Shown one piece after another: positions 23,234 to 33,209 of a DNA stretch of 43,143 nucleotides. Source of the stretch: a bacterium (GTDB taxonomy: Bacteria > Patescibacteriota > Gracilibacteria > Absconditabacterales > Absconditicoccaceae); the NCBI GenBank assembly GCA_023245855.1, contig JAHFJL010000004.1, positions 1 through 43,143 of the forward strand, written 5' to 3'. The notes beneath the pieces were generated by a model. The model worked only from the letters and a program-made list of their open reading frames with translations. It had not been told where the DNA came from and made no database searches. Numbering within the stretch: position 1 is the stretch's first letter; each line of letters opens with the position of its first letter. A program made the translations under genes and the position numbers.

Positions 23234-23283
23234 ATATTAAGAAAAGAAAATCAAGAAAGTCAAAAATATAGGAATAATTAAAA
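23234..23283 (-). promoter_or_regulatory. Promoter-like region with shared box (copy B)
   Basis: Minus strand TTGACT at 23263-23258 and AT-rich TAATAT near 23239-23234. On the plus strand AAGAAAATCAA and GGAATAATTAAA match copy A at 6856-6888. Confidence 0.4.
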
Positions 23284-23336
23284 ACTCTTCACTTTTTTAC
23301 ATATTTTACTAAAGTGAAATATGGGAGAAATTTACA

Positions 23337-23342
23337 TATAAT
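23337..23342 (+). promoter_or_regulatory. -10 box (TATAAT) just before the DUF2461 gene
   Basis: A perfect TATAAT ends only 8 bases before the ATG at 23351, so the transcript should start within a base or two of the start codon. No good -35 box is seen. This would be leaderless initiation. Confidence 0.45.
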
Positions 23343-23350
23343 AGAATCAT

Positions 23351-24016
23351 ATGATTACAAAAATCACGCTTGCTTTCCTCAAAGCCGTCAAAGAAAAAGA
23401 GAATAATAACGTAGCGCGGATGGATAAGAATAGGGATCTCTATCACATGGAGAGAGATAATTTTTTGAATTTTTCCAAAGAGCTGATAGCGAAAACGCAA
23501 AAATTGGATAAGAATATCGGAGAGCTTGAAGTCAAAGACGCGACTTTCCGTTTCAATAGGGATATCCGTTTTAGTAAAGATAAATGACCGTACAAAGGGA
23601 ATTTCGGAGTGATTATCCGTGAAGAGGGGAAGCACGGAATCGGAGGATGATATTACGTACATATAGAACCAGGATCATGTTTTGTCGGATGATGAATATA
23701 TAATCCACCAGCTCCGGTGTTGCTGAGAGTCAGAACTTATATTGCAAAACACTACAAACAACTAGAAAAAATACTCAACACTCCAGAATTCAAAAAAACG
23801 TTTGGTACGATAGAATGAGAACAACGCATAAAAATGCCGAGATGATTTTTACCCAATCACAAAGCTGGGAATCTCTTGAAAATGTTGGGGCGATATGCAA
23901 GCAAAAACGTATCTGATACCGTAGTCCTTCAAGAAGATTTTGTAGCATATTGCCTTGCTATATTCAAAGTATTAAAGCCATTAAATGATTTCCTTAATAG
24001 GGCTTGCAACAGCTAA
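23351..24016 (+). CDS. DUF2461 (TIGR02453) family protein
   Basis: A 221-residue member of a widespread family of unknown function. It matches the family from its first residues (TLAFLKAVKEKENNNVARMDKNRDLYHMERDNF) through FRFNRDIRFSKDKGPYKGNFG to GGGYYVHIEPGSCFVGGGIYNPP and the C-terminal LPNHKAGNLLK. The Gly in SKDKGPYK and several in the GGG runs are TGA. The match from residue 4 onward supports the start at 23351. It has no signal peptide. It is convergent with pth (4 bases between stops). Confidence 0.85.
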
Positions 24017-24019
24017 TGA

Positions 24020-24553
24020 TTATTTTGACAAAAATTCTCTAATTGATTTTTCTATCTCAGTCATCTTATTTTCGATAATATTTTTTTCCTCTTTTTTGAA
24101 TAGCCCCAAAACATAATCAGCGACATCAGCTTGATGAATAGGTCTATCGACTCCGATTCTCAATCTCCAAAAGTCTTTGGTTCAGAGTTGTTCAATGATA
24201 CTTTTTAGTCAGTTGTGACCGGCACTGCTTCATCATGATTTTAACTGAATCTTACCCACAGTAAGGTCGATTTCATCATGGATGACAAGGATATCTTTCG
24301 ATTCTATTTTGTAGAAATTAGCTAATGCGCTAACAGCTCATCATGAACGATTCATATATTCCATAGGTTTCAAAAATAATACTTTCTGACCTTCGATATT
24401 CGATTCAATCATTTCTCATTTTCGTTTATTTTGGTATTCTCGAGTGCCTAATTTTTCACGATTGATAAAATCATCAACAATACCAAATCCGATATTGTGT
24501 CTGGTTTTTTCATATTCCTTGCCAGGATTACCTAAACCTACTATTAATTTCAT
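24020..24553 (-). CDS. pth: Peptidyl-tRNA hydrolase
   Basis: A 177-residue enzyme that frees tRNA from prematurely released peptidyl-tRNA. The family is clear: [20 protein letters not shown] with the catalytic His (H20), [12 protein letters not shown] with the conserved Asn, [26 protein letters not shown] with the catalytic Asp region, and RLRIGVDRP. Four or more TGA codons encode conserved glycines (RSGGA, KSGGS, HNG). It lies 108 bases downstream of infB on the same strand, with heptamer repeats in the gap. Confidence 0.95.
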
Positions 24554-24555
24554 AA

Positions 24556-24583
24556 GTAAATGAATGATGAATGATTATAAATA
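24556..24583. repeat. Short heptamer repeat before pth
   Basis: Units GTAAATG, AATGATG, AATGATT and ATAAATA directly upstream of the pth start codon; AATGATG is the same unit as in ligA. Confidence 0.45.
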
Positions 24584-24629
24584 ACTATAATCTTATTATA
24601 ATAGTTTATTATCGAAAACCACCGACATT

Positions 24630-24657
24630 ATTCATTATTAATTGTTAATTATTAATT
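24630..24657. repeat. Heptamer repeat downstream of infB
   Basis: Four units ATTCATT, ATTAATT, GTTAATT, ATTAATT, ending 5 bases from the infB stop. The same order of units, slightly varied, lies before ftsZ (41103-41130). Confidence 0.6.
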
Positions 24658-24661
24658 GATT

Positions 24662-27127
24662 TTAGTCGGGTTTATCTTGCATTTCATAAAATTCCATGAT
24701 ATCTCAGATTTCTATTTTTTTTCCAGTTATGACTTTAAGTCCGCATTCATCACCTTCACCTACTTCTTTGATAATATCTTTATTTTTATGAAGAGAAACT
24801 ACATGACCGGTGCAAAGGATATCTTCGCCTCTCATAACCGTGAATTTAGGTTTCCCATGCAATTTACCGAAAATAACCCTACCTCAGATGGTCATATCTT
24901 TATTTTTAGTGAAGAAGATTCAGAGTACTTCGAGTTTAGCAAACATCACTTCATGCTGTTCTATCTCTACCATTCCCAACAACAATTTATTGAGATAATC
25001 AGTGAGTTCATAGATGATATCAAAATTTTTCATCTCTATCTTTAGAGAGTCAGCTTTCTTTTTTAAGAGAGCATTCATAGAGATATTGAATCCCAAAAGC
25101 AAAGCTCATGATGCTTGAGCAAGTCAAAGATCAGAATCAGAGAAGTGTCCTACGCTCGCTTGGATGACTTTCATAGTAACATTTTTTGGTAATTGTATTC
25201 CATTGACCGCTTGTTGGAGGGCTTCGAGACTGCTTGATCCATCAGATTTGAGGATAAGTTTAAGCTCTGCTCAAAACGCACCCGCTTGTACTTGAGATAC
25301 GAATTGTTTGACAATGGATTCTCCAGCATTTTTATTGACGTGTTCTTGGATGAGCGATATTTTTGCTTGTGCTTCTTTTTCATTTTTAACTACTTCGACG
25401 ATGCGTCCTGGATCCGGTAAATCAGTGATTCCGAGCACTTGTACAGGTTCTCATCATGCAGCTGAGGTTATGCTCTGCCCTTTTCGATTTTGCATTCTTC
25501 TGATTTTTCCTGTAGTATTGTAGGCAACAACGATATCTCATATTTTCAACGTTCAGGTCATGACAATCATCGTAGAAACGACACCTTGTTTAGGATCTTT
25601 GTGTGCATCAACAATAACTGCTACAGCTGATCTCTCAGGATTATATTTGAGATCAAGCATCTCTGCTTGGAGAAGGATAGCCTCAAGTAACTCAGGTATT
25701 CCTTGTCCTGTCTTTGAAGAGATTCCAATCATAGGAGTATCACCTCACCAATCTTCTGGAGTTAACCCATATTTAGCGAGATCTTGTTTAATCTGATCAA
25801 GCTTCTTTCCTGGTTTATCAATCTTAGTGATGGCAACAATGATAGGCACACCTGATTCTTTAGCGTGTCAGATAGATTCCACAGTTTGTGGCATCACACT
25901 ATCATCTGCAGCAACTACGATGACCGCTATATTAGTTAATTTAGCTCATCTTGCTCTCAAACTCGTAAACAATTCATGTCCTGGAGTATCGATAAAACAT
26001 ATTTTCTTTCCATTATGTTCTACTACAGAAGCTCAGATAGATTGAGTGATTCATCCTGCTTCACCTGCAGCAACAACAGTTTTTCTGAGGTAATCAAGCA
26101 ACGAAGTCTTCCCATGATCTACATGTCCCATAACCGTGACGATAGGTGATCTAGGAAGGAGATGCTCAGCGTCTTTATCCATATCAAGGATAGCTTGCAA
26201 GTCTCAACTCATAAATGTCTGTACCGTTACTTTATTTTCATTTCTTTTGACAGCGATATTGAATTCACTCGCGATAAGTGTCGCAGTATCGAAATCAAGT
26301 GAAGCGGTGATAGAAGTCATAATCTTATTTTGGATCAATTTTTTCATAAGTTCTGGCAACGGTATTCCCATTTTCTCAGAAAATTCTTTGACGGTTATTT
26401 TATCATCGATAGTGATTTCAGCTTTTTTGACAAGATTTGCAGAAGTAGCAGCTATTTTTTGTACCCTTGGTATAACAGGAGCTTGAGGTACAGCGGGTTT
26501 GTGAGGTTGAAATTGTGGTCTCTGTTGAAATCAGGGTTTACCTTGTGAAAATGATGGCTTATTGAATTGTGGTCTATGCTGCTGATCGCCTCTTAATGGC
26601 GGTCTGCTTGGTGCTGGTCTACTTACATTTGTTGTTGGTCATCAAGCAGATCTAAACGGTTTGGTTCATTGATATCCAGGTCTTGCAGGAGACGGTTTTC
26701 CTCCGTGTTGAGGAGCGGTATTTCTAGGTTTAGTAGCGAAAGAATCATCATTTCTTCAAACGATTTGCGGTTTGCTCTGTTCTACCGTATCAAAAGAAAA
26801 ATTAGCGCCACGTCTAGGTTTTTCAAGGACAATACTTTCTTTCTGTTCTTCTTCGATGCGTTTTTCCTCTTCTTTTTGTTTGACGGTTTTCACTTCCTTT
26901 TTAAATCCCAAACCAGACAAAAATCATCCTCATCCCCCCATAAGTTCATCAGCTTTGAGGACTTTAGCATTCGTATCTTTTTCTTTTGTAGGAGTTCAAT
27001 CTTTTATTTTAGGAATCTCTACTTCTTTTTTAGAAGTTTTAGAGGGTGCTTTAGATGCCTTATTTGTTGTGGTAGAAGTTTTTTTTTCTACTGATTTTGT
27101 TGTTGGTTTGACGGGAGTTTTTGACAT
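24662..27127 (-). CDS. infB: Translation initiation factor IF-2
   Basis: An 821-residue GTPase that places initiator tRNA on the 30S subunit. Residues 1-290 form a variable N-terminal part: Lys/Glu-rich, then low-complexity Pro/Arg/Gln/Phe/Asn ([20 protein letters not shown]-like). An IF2-N domain follows ([20 protein letters not shown]). The G domain has [11 protein letters not shown] (G1), DTPGHE (G3) and ITKID (G4). Domains II-IV end in FYEMQDKPD. Many conserved glycines are TGA, for example in GEAGGITQSIGA. ATG at 27127 is the first start after the repeat-bearing intergenic region. TAA at 24662. Confidence 0.96.
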
Positions 27128-27228
27128 ATAACAAAAAAATAACGTAAAATATATAAGACATAGAGTACAAATCCATGCTGGAATATCAAGTGCAATAGTT
27201 TTTGAAGGATGATTTTTAATATCATTTT

Positions 27229-27368
27229 AAAATTTGTTTATGAATTTTATTTTCTAAGTCAAAAATTTGTTTATGAATTTTATTTTCTAAGTCAAAAATT
27301 TGTTTATGAATTTTATTTTCTAAGTCAAAAATTTGTTTATGAATTTTATTTTCTAAGTCAAAAATTTG
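27229..27368. repeat. 33-base tandem repeat (4.3 copies)
   Basis: Units at 27229-27260 (one A short), 27261-27293, 27294-27326 and 27327-27359, then a 9-base partial copy. Copies are identical apart from the first base. The partial last copy runs into the -35 box of the promoter at 27366-27394. A 64-codon frame (27209-27403) would read FVYEFYFLSQK four times, but I do not take it as a gene. There are no spacers, so it is not a CRISPR array. Confidence 0.95.
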
Positions 27369-27394
27369 CAAAATTTACCATTTCCGAGTATAAT
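27366..27394 (+). promoter_or_regulatory. Promoter of the adhesin-like gene
   Basis: TTGCAA (27366-27371), 17-base spacer, TATAAT (27389-27394). The -35 hexamer begins inside the last partial repeat unit. Predicted start is about 10 bases before ATG 27411. Confidence 0.65.
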
Positions 27395-27410
27395 TACCCA
27401 TAATGAGTTA

Positions 27411-28706
27411 ATGACCGATTTAATCTTTAAGCTACATAAAATGTTCAGTGCTCACAAAGTATGATCAAATGATATCTCAATAAGGAATATGATCCTCTTG
27501 TTTTTGACGATTCTTTTTGGGTTTGTATCAGTGATAACTCTTGCTCAGATCAGTATTCCTTCTACGATAGATAATGCACGGCAAACTATAGGAAGAATAA
27601 CTATTACAAGTGATGGAACCGATAGCGGAAAAAAATTACGGGATTTTAATTATGATGGGAATGGAAAAGTATTTGTTGATCGATCAGGACTGCCTACCAC
27701 ACCAAGTTTTGCATGAAAAGTGCTTGGTATTGATAGTAAATGAGATTTGGTATATATAAATAGTACGGGGCTCGTAGTATCATGAGGTACTGCATGAGGT
27801 AGCGCTGATGATGATTGGACTGTAGTAGATTCAGTAGTAGGTACTGTCATGTATGCGCAGCCTGCAGGTAATGTAGGAATAGGCACTACAACGATGAATG
27901 GTAAATTACATGTAAGAAGCACAGGGCAGACAGAGTTATATCTAGAAGATAGTAGTGCATGAAGTGCAGCTAATATCAACCTAAAAAACACCGTAAATAA
28001 CTGGATGTTAGGATGATTTTCAGATAGATTTTATATTGGCAACAATAGTGTAGCATTTTTGAATGTTACGACATGAGGAAATGTAGGTATCGGAACTATA
28101 GATCCAAAAGCAAATTTACAAGTTGTAGGAAATATCATAGGAGGTGATTATAATAACAGCAGTACATGAATATTAGGATTTATCTGATGATGATTCGGGA
28201 ATCATATCAATTGAGATTATAATACTATCGTTTGATGATATAATAACAATATAAATATTGCACATAAATCATTTATTGGCTGATGAATAGCCAATCAAAT
28301 AACATGGTCATGGTATTCTGTCATTCCCTGATGATTTAATAATTTAATATCATCAGCTGATGATAGTTTTGCTTGATGAATAAATGCACAAGCGTTAAAC
28401 AATAATACATTCGTACGAAATAGTGAAGATACTATTTGATTTCAATCAAATCATGCAAAAACATTTATTGTTAATGCTCCTGGTGGGGTAGGAATACAAA
28501 CAAACAATCCATTTGCAGGTACATTAACAGTTTCTGGTAATGTTGTACTTGATCCTCAACCATTCCAAACGAACATTTGTACTATCAAATGAGCAGTATA
28601 TTATTATAACGGGTGATCCTCAGCTCCAGGAGGATACCTTTGTTATTGTGATTGAGCATATTGGAGACAAGTACAAAACAATGCTGCTTATTGTATCGCA
28701 TCATAA
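27411..28706 (+). CDS. Secreted adhesin-like protein with YadA-type head repeats
   Basis: A 431-residue surface protein. A hydrophobic segment at residues 27-46 (ILLFLTILFGFVSVITLA, in IRNMILL...TLAQ) acts as signal or anchor. Then come VGIGTT and VGIGTIDPKANLQV motifs, typical of phage-tail/adhesin stalk regions that precede head repeats. Next is a run of Gly-Gly/Asn repeats (GGGFGNHINGDYNTIVGGYNNN-like, FIGGGIANQI, PGGFNNLISS, AGGINAQAL), as in trimeric autotransporter heads. A Cys-containing tail closes it (GGYLCYCDGAYWRQ). About 25 glycines are TGA, often as TGATGA. Starts at 27441 or 27489 are possible. Role in attachment is an inference from family. Confidence 0.75.
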
Positions 28707-28923
28707 AAAAAATCTAATCAAAAAAGGTTTTATTGGGTAATACATAATAGTATTCAATGAAATACATAAAATCAAAATAATATATCTGATTTTGAATCAG
28801 TGAAATTTTTATCGTTTTTTCAAAGAGATATCCTCATCATTAGATTGACTTTTATCATCAAATGTTTATACTATTTTTACAAAAAAACAAAATAAATACA
28901 AACAATAAAAAAACAAAAAAAAC
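28707..28923. other. AT-rich gap between adhesin and T9SS-domain genes
   Basis: This 217-base gap holds a weak hairpin (CTGATT/AATCAG, 28786-28800) but no clear terminator for the adhesin gene. An A/C-rich leader lies before ATG 28924. No open frame of note or repeat is seen. Confidence 0.4.
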
Positions 28924-30465
28924 ATGAAAACAAAAAAAATTTTCATCTCTATGATGATCTTTATCGTATGCAATGTATCGAGATCATATGCTACAATTAC
29001 GCATATATATCTAGGTAACCTGAGTACTGTAGAATTCTATTATCTATGTGCAGGAGTGCATGATACCATTATCTTTCACAAACCAGCGATGGCAGTGAAT
29101 AACATAACATGGCTTACACCATCAAATACATGGATTTATGCACAAGATAGTGTGATTGCAACCTATGCTACACAAGGAGATTGGCTATTCAGTTCTAATG
29201 AAACAGGTAATGATTTTTATGTGTATTTTACTACTGCTCAACCTGTTAAACCTGCATGTATGGCACGTGATACTTCACTTCTTTGTACAGCATCCATAAA
29301 TTGGATACTAAATGCACAGAACACAGGTATATACGCAACATATCTTTGGGATAATGGAGTGGTAAGTAAAAACAGAACAGTTACGGCATTTGGTACCTAT
29401 TGGGTGACAATCAGTAATCCTTGTGGTACAAGAACAGATACCTTGCATATCAGAAAAATCAATCCCAATGCTCCGCATTTAGGAGCAGATCAAAGCTTAT
29501 GTTATGGAAACAATACCGTATTGACTACGGGAAGTACAAATGTGACCTCATATCAATGGTCAACAGGTGCCACAACACCAACAGTAATAGTCGATACTAC
29601 CGGAGCTTATTGGGTGTATGTCCAAAATACCAATGGTTGTGATGGTAGAGATACAGTAAATATCACTGTATTGTTGCCAATTACTGGATCTATCTGCTCT
29701 GTGGGATTTGATTCTGTATCGTTGAAGAACAATATCAATTGGCCAGGTAACCTACCTCCTAATGCTGATAGTGTTAAGATTTACAAGGAAACCTCTTTGA
29801 ATGTTTGGACATGTATCGGAACGGTATCAAAAACAGTAAATAATTTCATAGATGTAACTTCAAATCCACAAAATCAAAGTAATAATTACAAAATCACTGT
29901 AATTGATACTTGCGGTAATGAATCTGCCTTATCATCATATCATTCGACAATAGTATTGTCAGATATCTATGATGCAGGGACAAATACATATGATTTTACA
30001 TGGTCGCCCTACTATGGGGTTACCGTCAGTGATTATTATCTCTTTGGTATAGATGCTTCCAATACGGTTAGTCAAATCGCTTCCGTATCTGGGAATGTAT
30101 ATACCTACAATTATGCAAATCCCAATGCATCCTATGTTAAGTATTACATCGGATTTCAAGGCCCTAATTGCAATACATCAAATGCAATGGTCGAATCCAA
30201 TCGGGTAGATGCAGAATTGACTACGTATGTTCAGAAAGTTGAGGATATAAAATATGATGTATATCCGAATCCGGCTACTGATCAGATTATAATAACTATG
30301 GGTGCTTTTGATTTCAAAGTTGAAGTGCTTACAATGCTCGGACAGGTACTCCTTTCTGAACACAATGCAAAAACATTGGATGTAAGTGTATTAAACAAAG
30401 GCACGTATATTATGAGCATAACTGCTCATGGTGTACAGACCAACAAGGTTATTATCAAAAATTAA
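28924..30465 (+). CDS. Secreted protein with T9SS type A sorting domain, Bacteroidota-like
   Basis: A 513-residue protein with a signal peptide (residues 1-23, ending SRSYA), Ig-like/beta-sandwich regions (for example ALNIKI-free segment LGADQSLCYGNNTVL and YQWSTGATTPTVIVDTTG, the 'YxWSTGAT' pattern common in Bacteroidota surface proteins), and a C-terminal domain from about residue 441 (YDVYPNPATDQIII ... LTMLGQVL ... LNKGTYIMSI ... KVIIKN). This matches the type IX secretion sorting domain family. All 30 glycines are GGN and none is TGA, whereas the neighbouring adhesin uses about 25 TGA. Read in the standard code it is intact. This fits recent transfer from a Bacteroidota cell, or an assembly join. 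Confidence 0.85.
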   Translation: MKTKKIFISMMIFIVCNVSRSYATITHIYLGNLSTVEFYYLCAGVHDTIIFHKPAMAVNNITWLTPSNTWIYAQDSVIATYATQGDWLFSSNETGNDFYVYFTTAQPVKPACMARDTSLLCTASINWILNAQNTGIYATYLWDNGVVSKNRTVTAFGTYWVTISNPCGTRTDTLHIRKINPNAPHLGADQSLCYGNNTVLTTGSTNVTSYQWSTGATTPTVIVDTTGAYWVYVQNTNGCDGRDTVNITVLLPITGSICSVGFDSVSLKNNINWPGNLPPNADSVKIYKETSLNVWTCIGTVSKTVNNFIDVTSNPQNQSNNYKITVIDTCGNESALSSYHSTIVLSDIYDAGTNTYDFTWSPYYGVTVSDYYLFGIDASNTVSQIASVSGNVYTYNYANPNASYVKYYIGFQGPNCNTSNAMVESNRVDAELTTYVQKVEDIKYDVYPNPATDQIIITMGAFDFKVEVLTMLGQVLLSEHNAKTLDVSVLNKGTYIMSITAHGVQTNKVIIKN

Positions 30466-30472
30466 TGCTTGC

Positions 30473-30502
30473 CCTTTCCGGTTTTCCGGAAAGGTTTTTT
30501 TT
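30473..30502 (+). terminator. Intrinsic terminator of the T9SS-domain gene
   Basis: A perfect 9-bp stem CCTTTCCGG/CCGGAAAGG (30473-30481 with 30486-30494), TTTT loop, then T8. Confidence 0.9.
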
Positions 30503-30588
30503 ATATTCTTCTTTTTTTGCATTGCATTTTTTTCTGTTTTCGCTATCACAGGACTATTCAAGTTTTTTATATGTTTTTTACGTTTGTT

Positions 30589-31866
30589 ATGGAAAAAAAG
30601 GTAAAGAAATGAACACACGCTAACTACGAAATACAGTTTATATTGACTGCTAAAGAATATGAAGATGCAAAACTTATCATGCTCAAAGAATTTCAAAAGG
30701 ATTATGAAGCGCCAGGATTCAGAAAAGGGGCTGCACCGCTTGATATGGTAGAAAAAAACGTAAGACCGGAATATATTTCAATGGGGGCCTACGAAAAGCT
30801 CATCAGCAAAGGACTTCAAGAAATCATTAAAGAACAACCTAATCTTAAACTTATAGGAGAACCTTATGATCTCAAGCAAGAACAAAAAGATGGAAATACA
30901 ATCGTAGATCTTAAACTCGATATTTTTCCTGAAATAGAAGTTATCAATAACGACCGAGAAAAACAATCTGTAAGCCCTATCGACAACACTGCGACTGACG
31001 AAGAGATTGAAGGCACATTACTCAATATCCAAAAACAATATGCTGATTACAAAGACACGGATACCATCCAACTTGATACGATTTCAAAGGTCGCACTCGA
31101 ATATCTTGATAAAGAAGGGAAGGTGGTTCATACCGGACATACCTATATAGGTGAACAAGAGTTTGCGGAAAACCCATTTTTTCCGAAAACATTTGTAAAT
31201 AAGAAAAAAGATGATGTGATAGAACTTATTCACGATGAAAAGAAATTACCAGCAGTATTTCATAACAAGAAAAGTGATATTAAACCAGAAAAAATCAAAC
31301 TTACTATCAAAGATGTTAAAAAAATAGTACTTCCCGAGATGAATCCAGAGATGCTCAAAAAGCTTTTTGGGGATGATACCAAATTACAAAACCAAGATGA
31401 TCTCATAGCATATATCACGGAATCTATCGAGCACCAAAAATATGATCAGGAACTTATCAAAAAAATTGAAGGAGTATTGCAAACATTAAGAAATAAATCC
31501 ATGAAAGTGGAGATTCCTCAGACATTGATAAATGAAGAGTTGAAGACGAGAATCAAGAGTCTTGAAGAGAGATTAGGAGGTAAAGAGAAAATGGATGCAT
31601 ATTTCAAGAATATGTGAGACGAGAAAGCTAAAGCATTTTTTGAAGATATCACAAAAGCGGCTCAAGAAAGCTTAGAAAAATTCTTCATCCTACAAAAATT
31701 CACACAATTACTTAAACTGGATGTAGATTGGAATCAAACAGCGCATTTCGATGTGGAACAGAAAATCTACGATAAGCTCCTAAAAAAAGACGGTACAGAA
31801 AAGAAAACTAAAAATCCACATAATCATACTCATGATCACGATCATGATCATGGACATACTCACTAG
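30589..31866 (+). CDS. tig: Trigger factor with histidine-rich tail
   Basis: A 425-residue ribosome-associated chaperone. The ribosome-binding signature is seen as APGFRKGAAPLDMVEKNV (GFRxGxxP). A PPIase-like middle (about 150-240; IQLDTISKVALEYLDKEGKV) and a long helical C-terminal arm follow. Two TGA-Gly codons (30610 and 31615) frame an uninterrupted 324-codon stretch. The last 16 residues are HNHTHDHDHDHGHTH-like, a metal-binding type tail more familiar from SlyD and not usual for trigger factor. ATG at 30589 precedes EKKVKKGTHANYEIQFILT, which fits the family N-terminus. Confidence 0.9.
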
Positions 31867-31924
31867 AGCCATGAATAACAAAGCAAAAAAATAATAATCC
31901 TATTAATTATTAACACATAAATTG

Positions 31925-32128
31925 ATGTTTCATTTTATCCGAGATCTTATAATTTATCCGTTTGATTCTCATAAAGAAACAAATAAGTTTGCTGGTTTCT
32001 TAAAAATGACATTCAAGGATTATCCAGCTTTTCTACGAGTAAAACCCAATTTCAAAAAAATATTAGTATTCCCGTTTCTAATGCTTTACTATGTATTTAG
32101 AAGCAAAACAATTGCTGATAAAAAATAG
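31925..32128 (+). CDS. Small hypothetical protein (67 aa)
   Basis: A 67-residue basic, aromatic-rich protein (MFHFIRDLIIYPFDSHKETN ... FPFLMLYYVFRSKTIADKK) with one hydrophobic stretch near residues 46-58. No TGA; one glycine. It follows trigger factor by 58 bases and ends shortly before a strong bidirectional terminator, which supports a real gene. Possibly membrane-associated; function unknown. A TTG at 31922 is an alternative start. Confidence 0.55.
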   Translation: MFHFIRDLIIYPFDSHKETNKFAGFLKMTFKDYPAFLRVKPNFKKILVFPFLMLYYVFRSKTIADKK

Positions 32129-32145
32129 AGAAATTTTTGATGAAA

Positions 32146-32173
32146 AAAAGCCCCAAAATATTTTGGGGCTTTT
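32146..32173. terminator. Bidirectional intrinsic terminator
   Basis: A perfect 28-base palindrome (AAAAGCCCCAAAAT and its complement) between convergent genes, flanked by an A-run and T-run. Confidence 0.9.
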
Positions 32174-32227
32174 AGAATATTAGGTGATTTTTCGTCTATT
32201 TTTTATTAATTTTTGATCTATGATAAA

Positions 32228-33130
32228 TTAATCCAATTCTAGTTCTTCATAATTTTCTTGAAGATATTTCCTAGATTTTTTGATGATAAGTTTTACTTTT
32301 TCAGAATCAGAAAGATCTGTTTTAGAAATATTTATTTTAGTGCTGATATAACGATTATATCCATATTCTTTTAATTTTTTGAGGAAGCTTGATAATTTTA
32401 AAACACCGTCACCGGGTAAAATATGTCATTCTCCAACTTTGCTTTTATCAGAGAAATAAATGACTGCAAGATAAGGAAGGAAATCTTTCATCTTTCTTAG
32501 AAAATCACTTTCAAATGCATCAGAATCGAGATTAGAGATATCCAAACCGATATAACAGAGATATTTTTTTACGATTTCCACCATATTACTAAAGCGAAAT
32601 TTTGGTATAGGTAAGGCAAATACGCTTGAATCTTCTGGATTGATGATAGCAAAATGGATGCTTTTATGTTCTTTTCTTCGTCTAAGGACATTATCAGTGA
32701 TAAAGCTGAAAGCTTTAAAGTTAAAAAACTTTGGAGCGTTGATAGTGATAGTATCTGCACCAAGTTCATAACATAAATCGATAGCTCTATTTATCTCTTT
32801 ATCATTGAGATTATCAGAGGTTTGAATTACTTTGATTGGAAGTTCATATTTTTCAGAAAGTTTTTTTACATAATCTATTTTTCGAGAATCAAAATTTTTC
32901 CAAATTGCTAAATCTATACCATCAAATCATGCTTCTTTCACAAGTTCGAATACCAAATCCAATCCATAGCCAGAAAGAGAATCTGTACTAAACAAACATT
33001 CAAGTTTTTTAGGCTCTTTTGCTTCTTTTGAGTCTGTTCCTTGTTTTCAGTCTTCCATTTCAAAAAAGAAGTCTTTCTTTACAGATCAGAGTTGTCAGTC
33101 ATCTATTGGTCTTTCTTTTTTGTTTATCAT
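32228..33130 (-). CDS. Sugar phosphate isomerase/epimerase-like TIM barrel
   Basis: A 300-residue protein of the xylose isomerase-like/AP endonuclease 2 superfamily. Barrel strands read as LECLFSTDSLSGYGLDLVFELVKEAGFDGIDLA, then YELPIKVIQTSDNL, RAIDLCYELGADTITINAPKFF, IHFAIINPED, CYIGLDISNL, LAVIYFSDKSKVGEGHILPGDG and YGYNRYISTKIN. The pattern 'GFDGIDL', 'ELGAD' and a late 'PGDG' is typical. The first 45 residues (Lys/Glu-rich with MINKKERPIDDGQLG) are extra. Some metal ligands of true isomerases (for example E in 'E.N') are not obvious, so it may be non-catalytic or act on another substrate. TGA-Gly codons are used. Confidence 0.75.
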
Positions 33131-33209
33131 TATATTTGTTATGTAAACAATATAAATCGTATGCTATAAGTATACGGTTTTTTTTGATTTTTGCAAATTT
33201 TTATGCTCT

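Noticed and set aside
27229-27368. CRISPR array
   Set aside because: Repeats are directly adjacent with no spacers, and no cas gene is nearby.
27209-27403. 64-codon frame through the 33-base repeats (FVYEFYFLSQK x 4)
   Set aside because: Open only because the period is a multiple of three; it overlaps the promoter of the next gene and has no other support.
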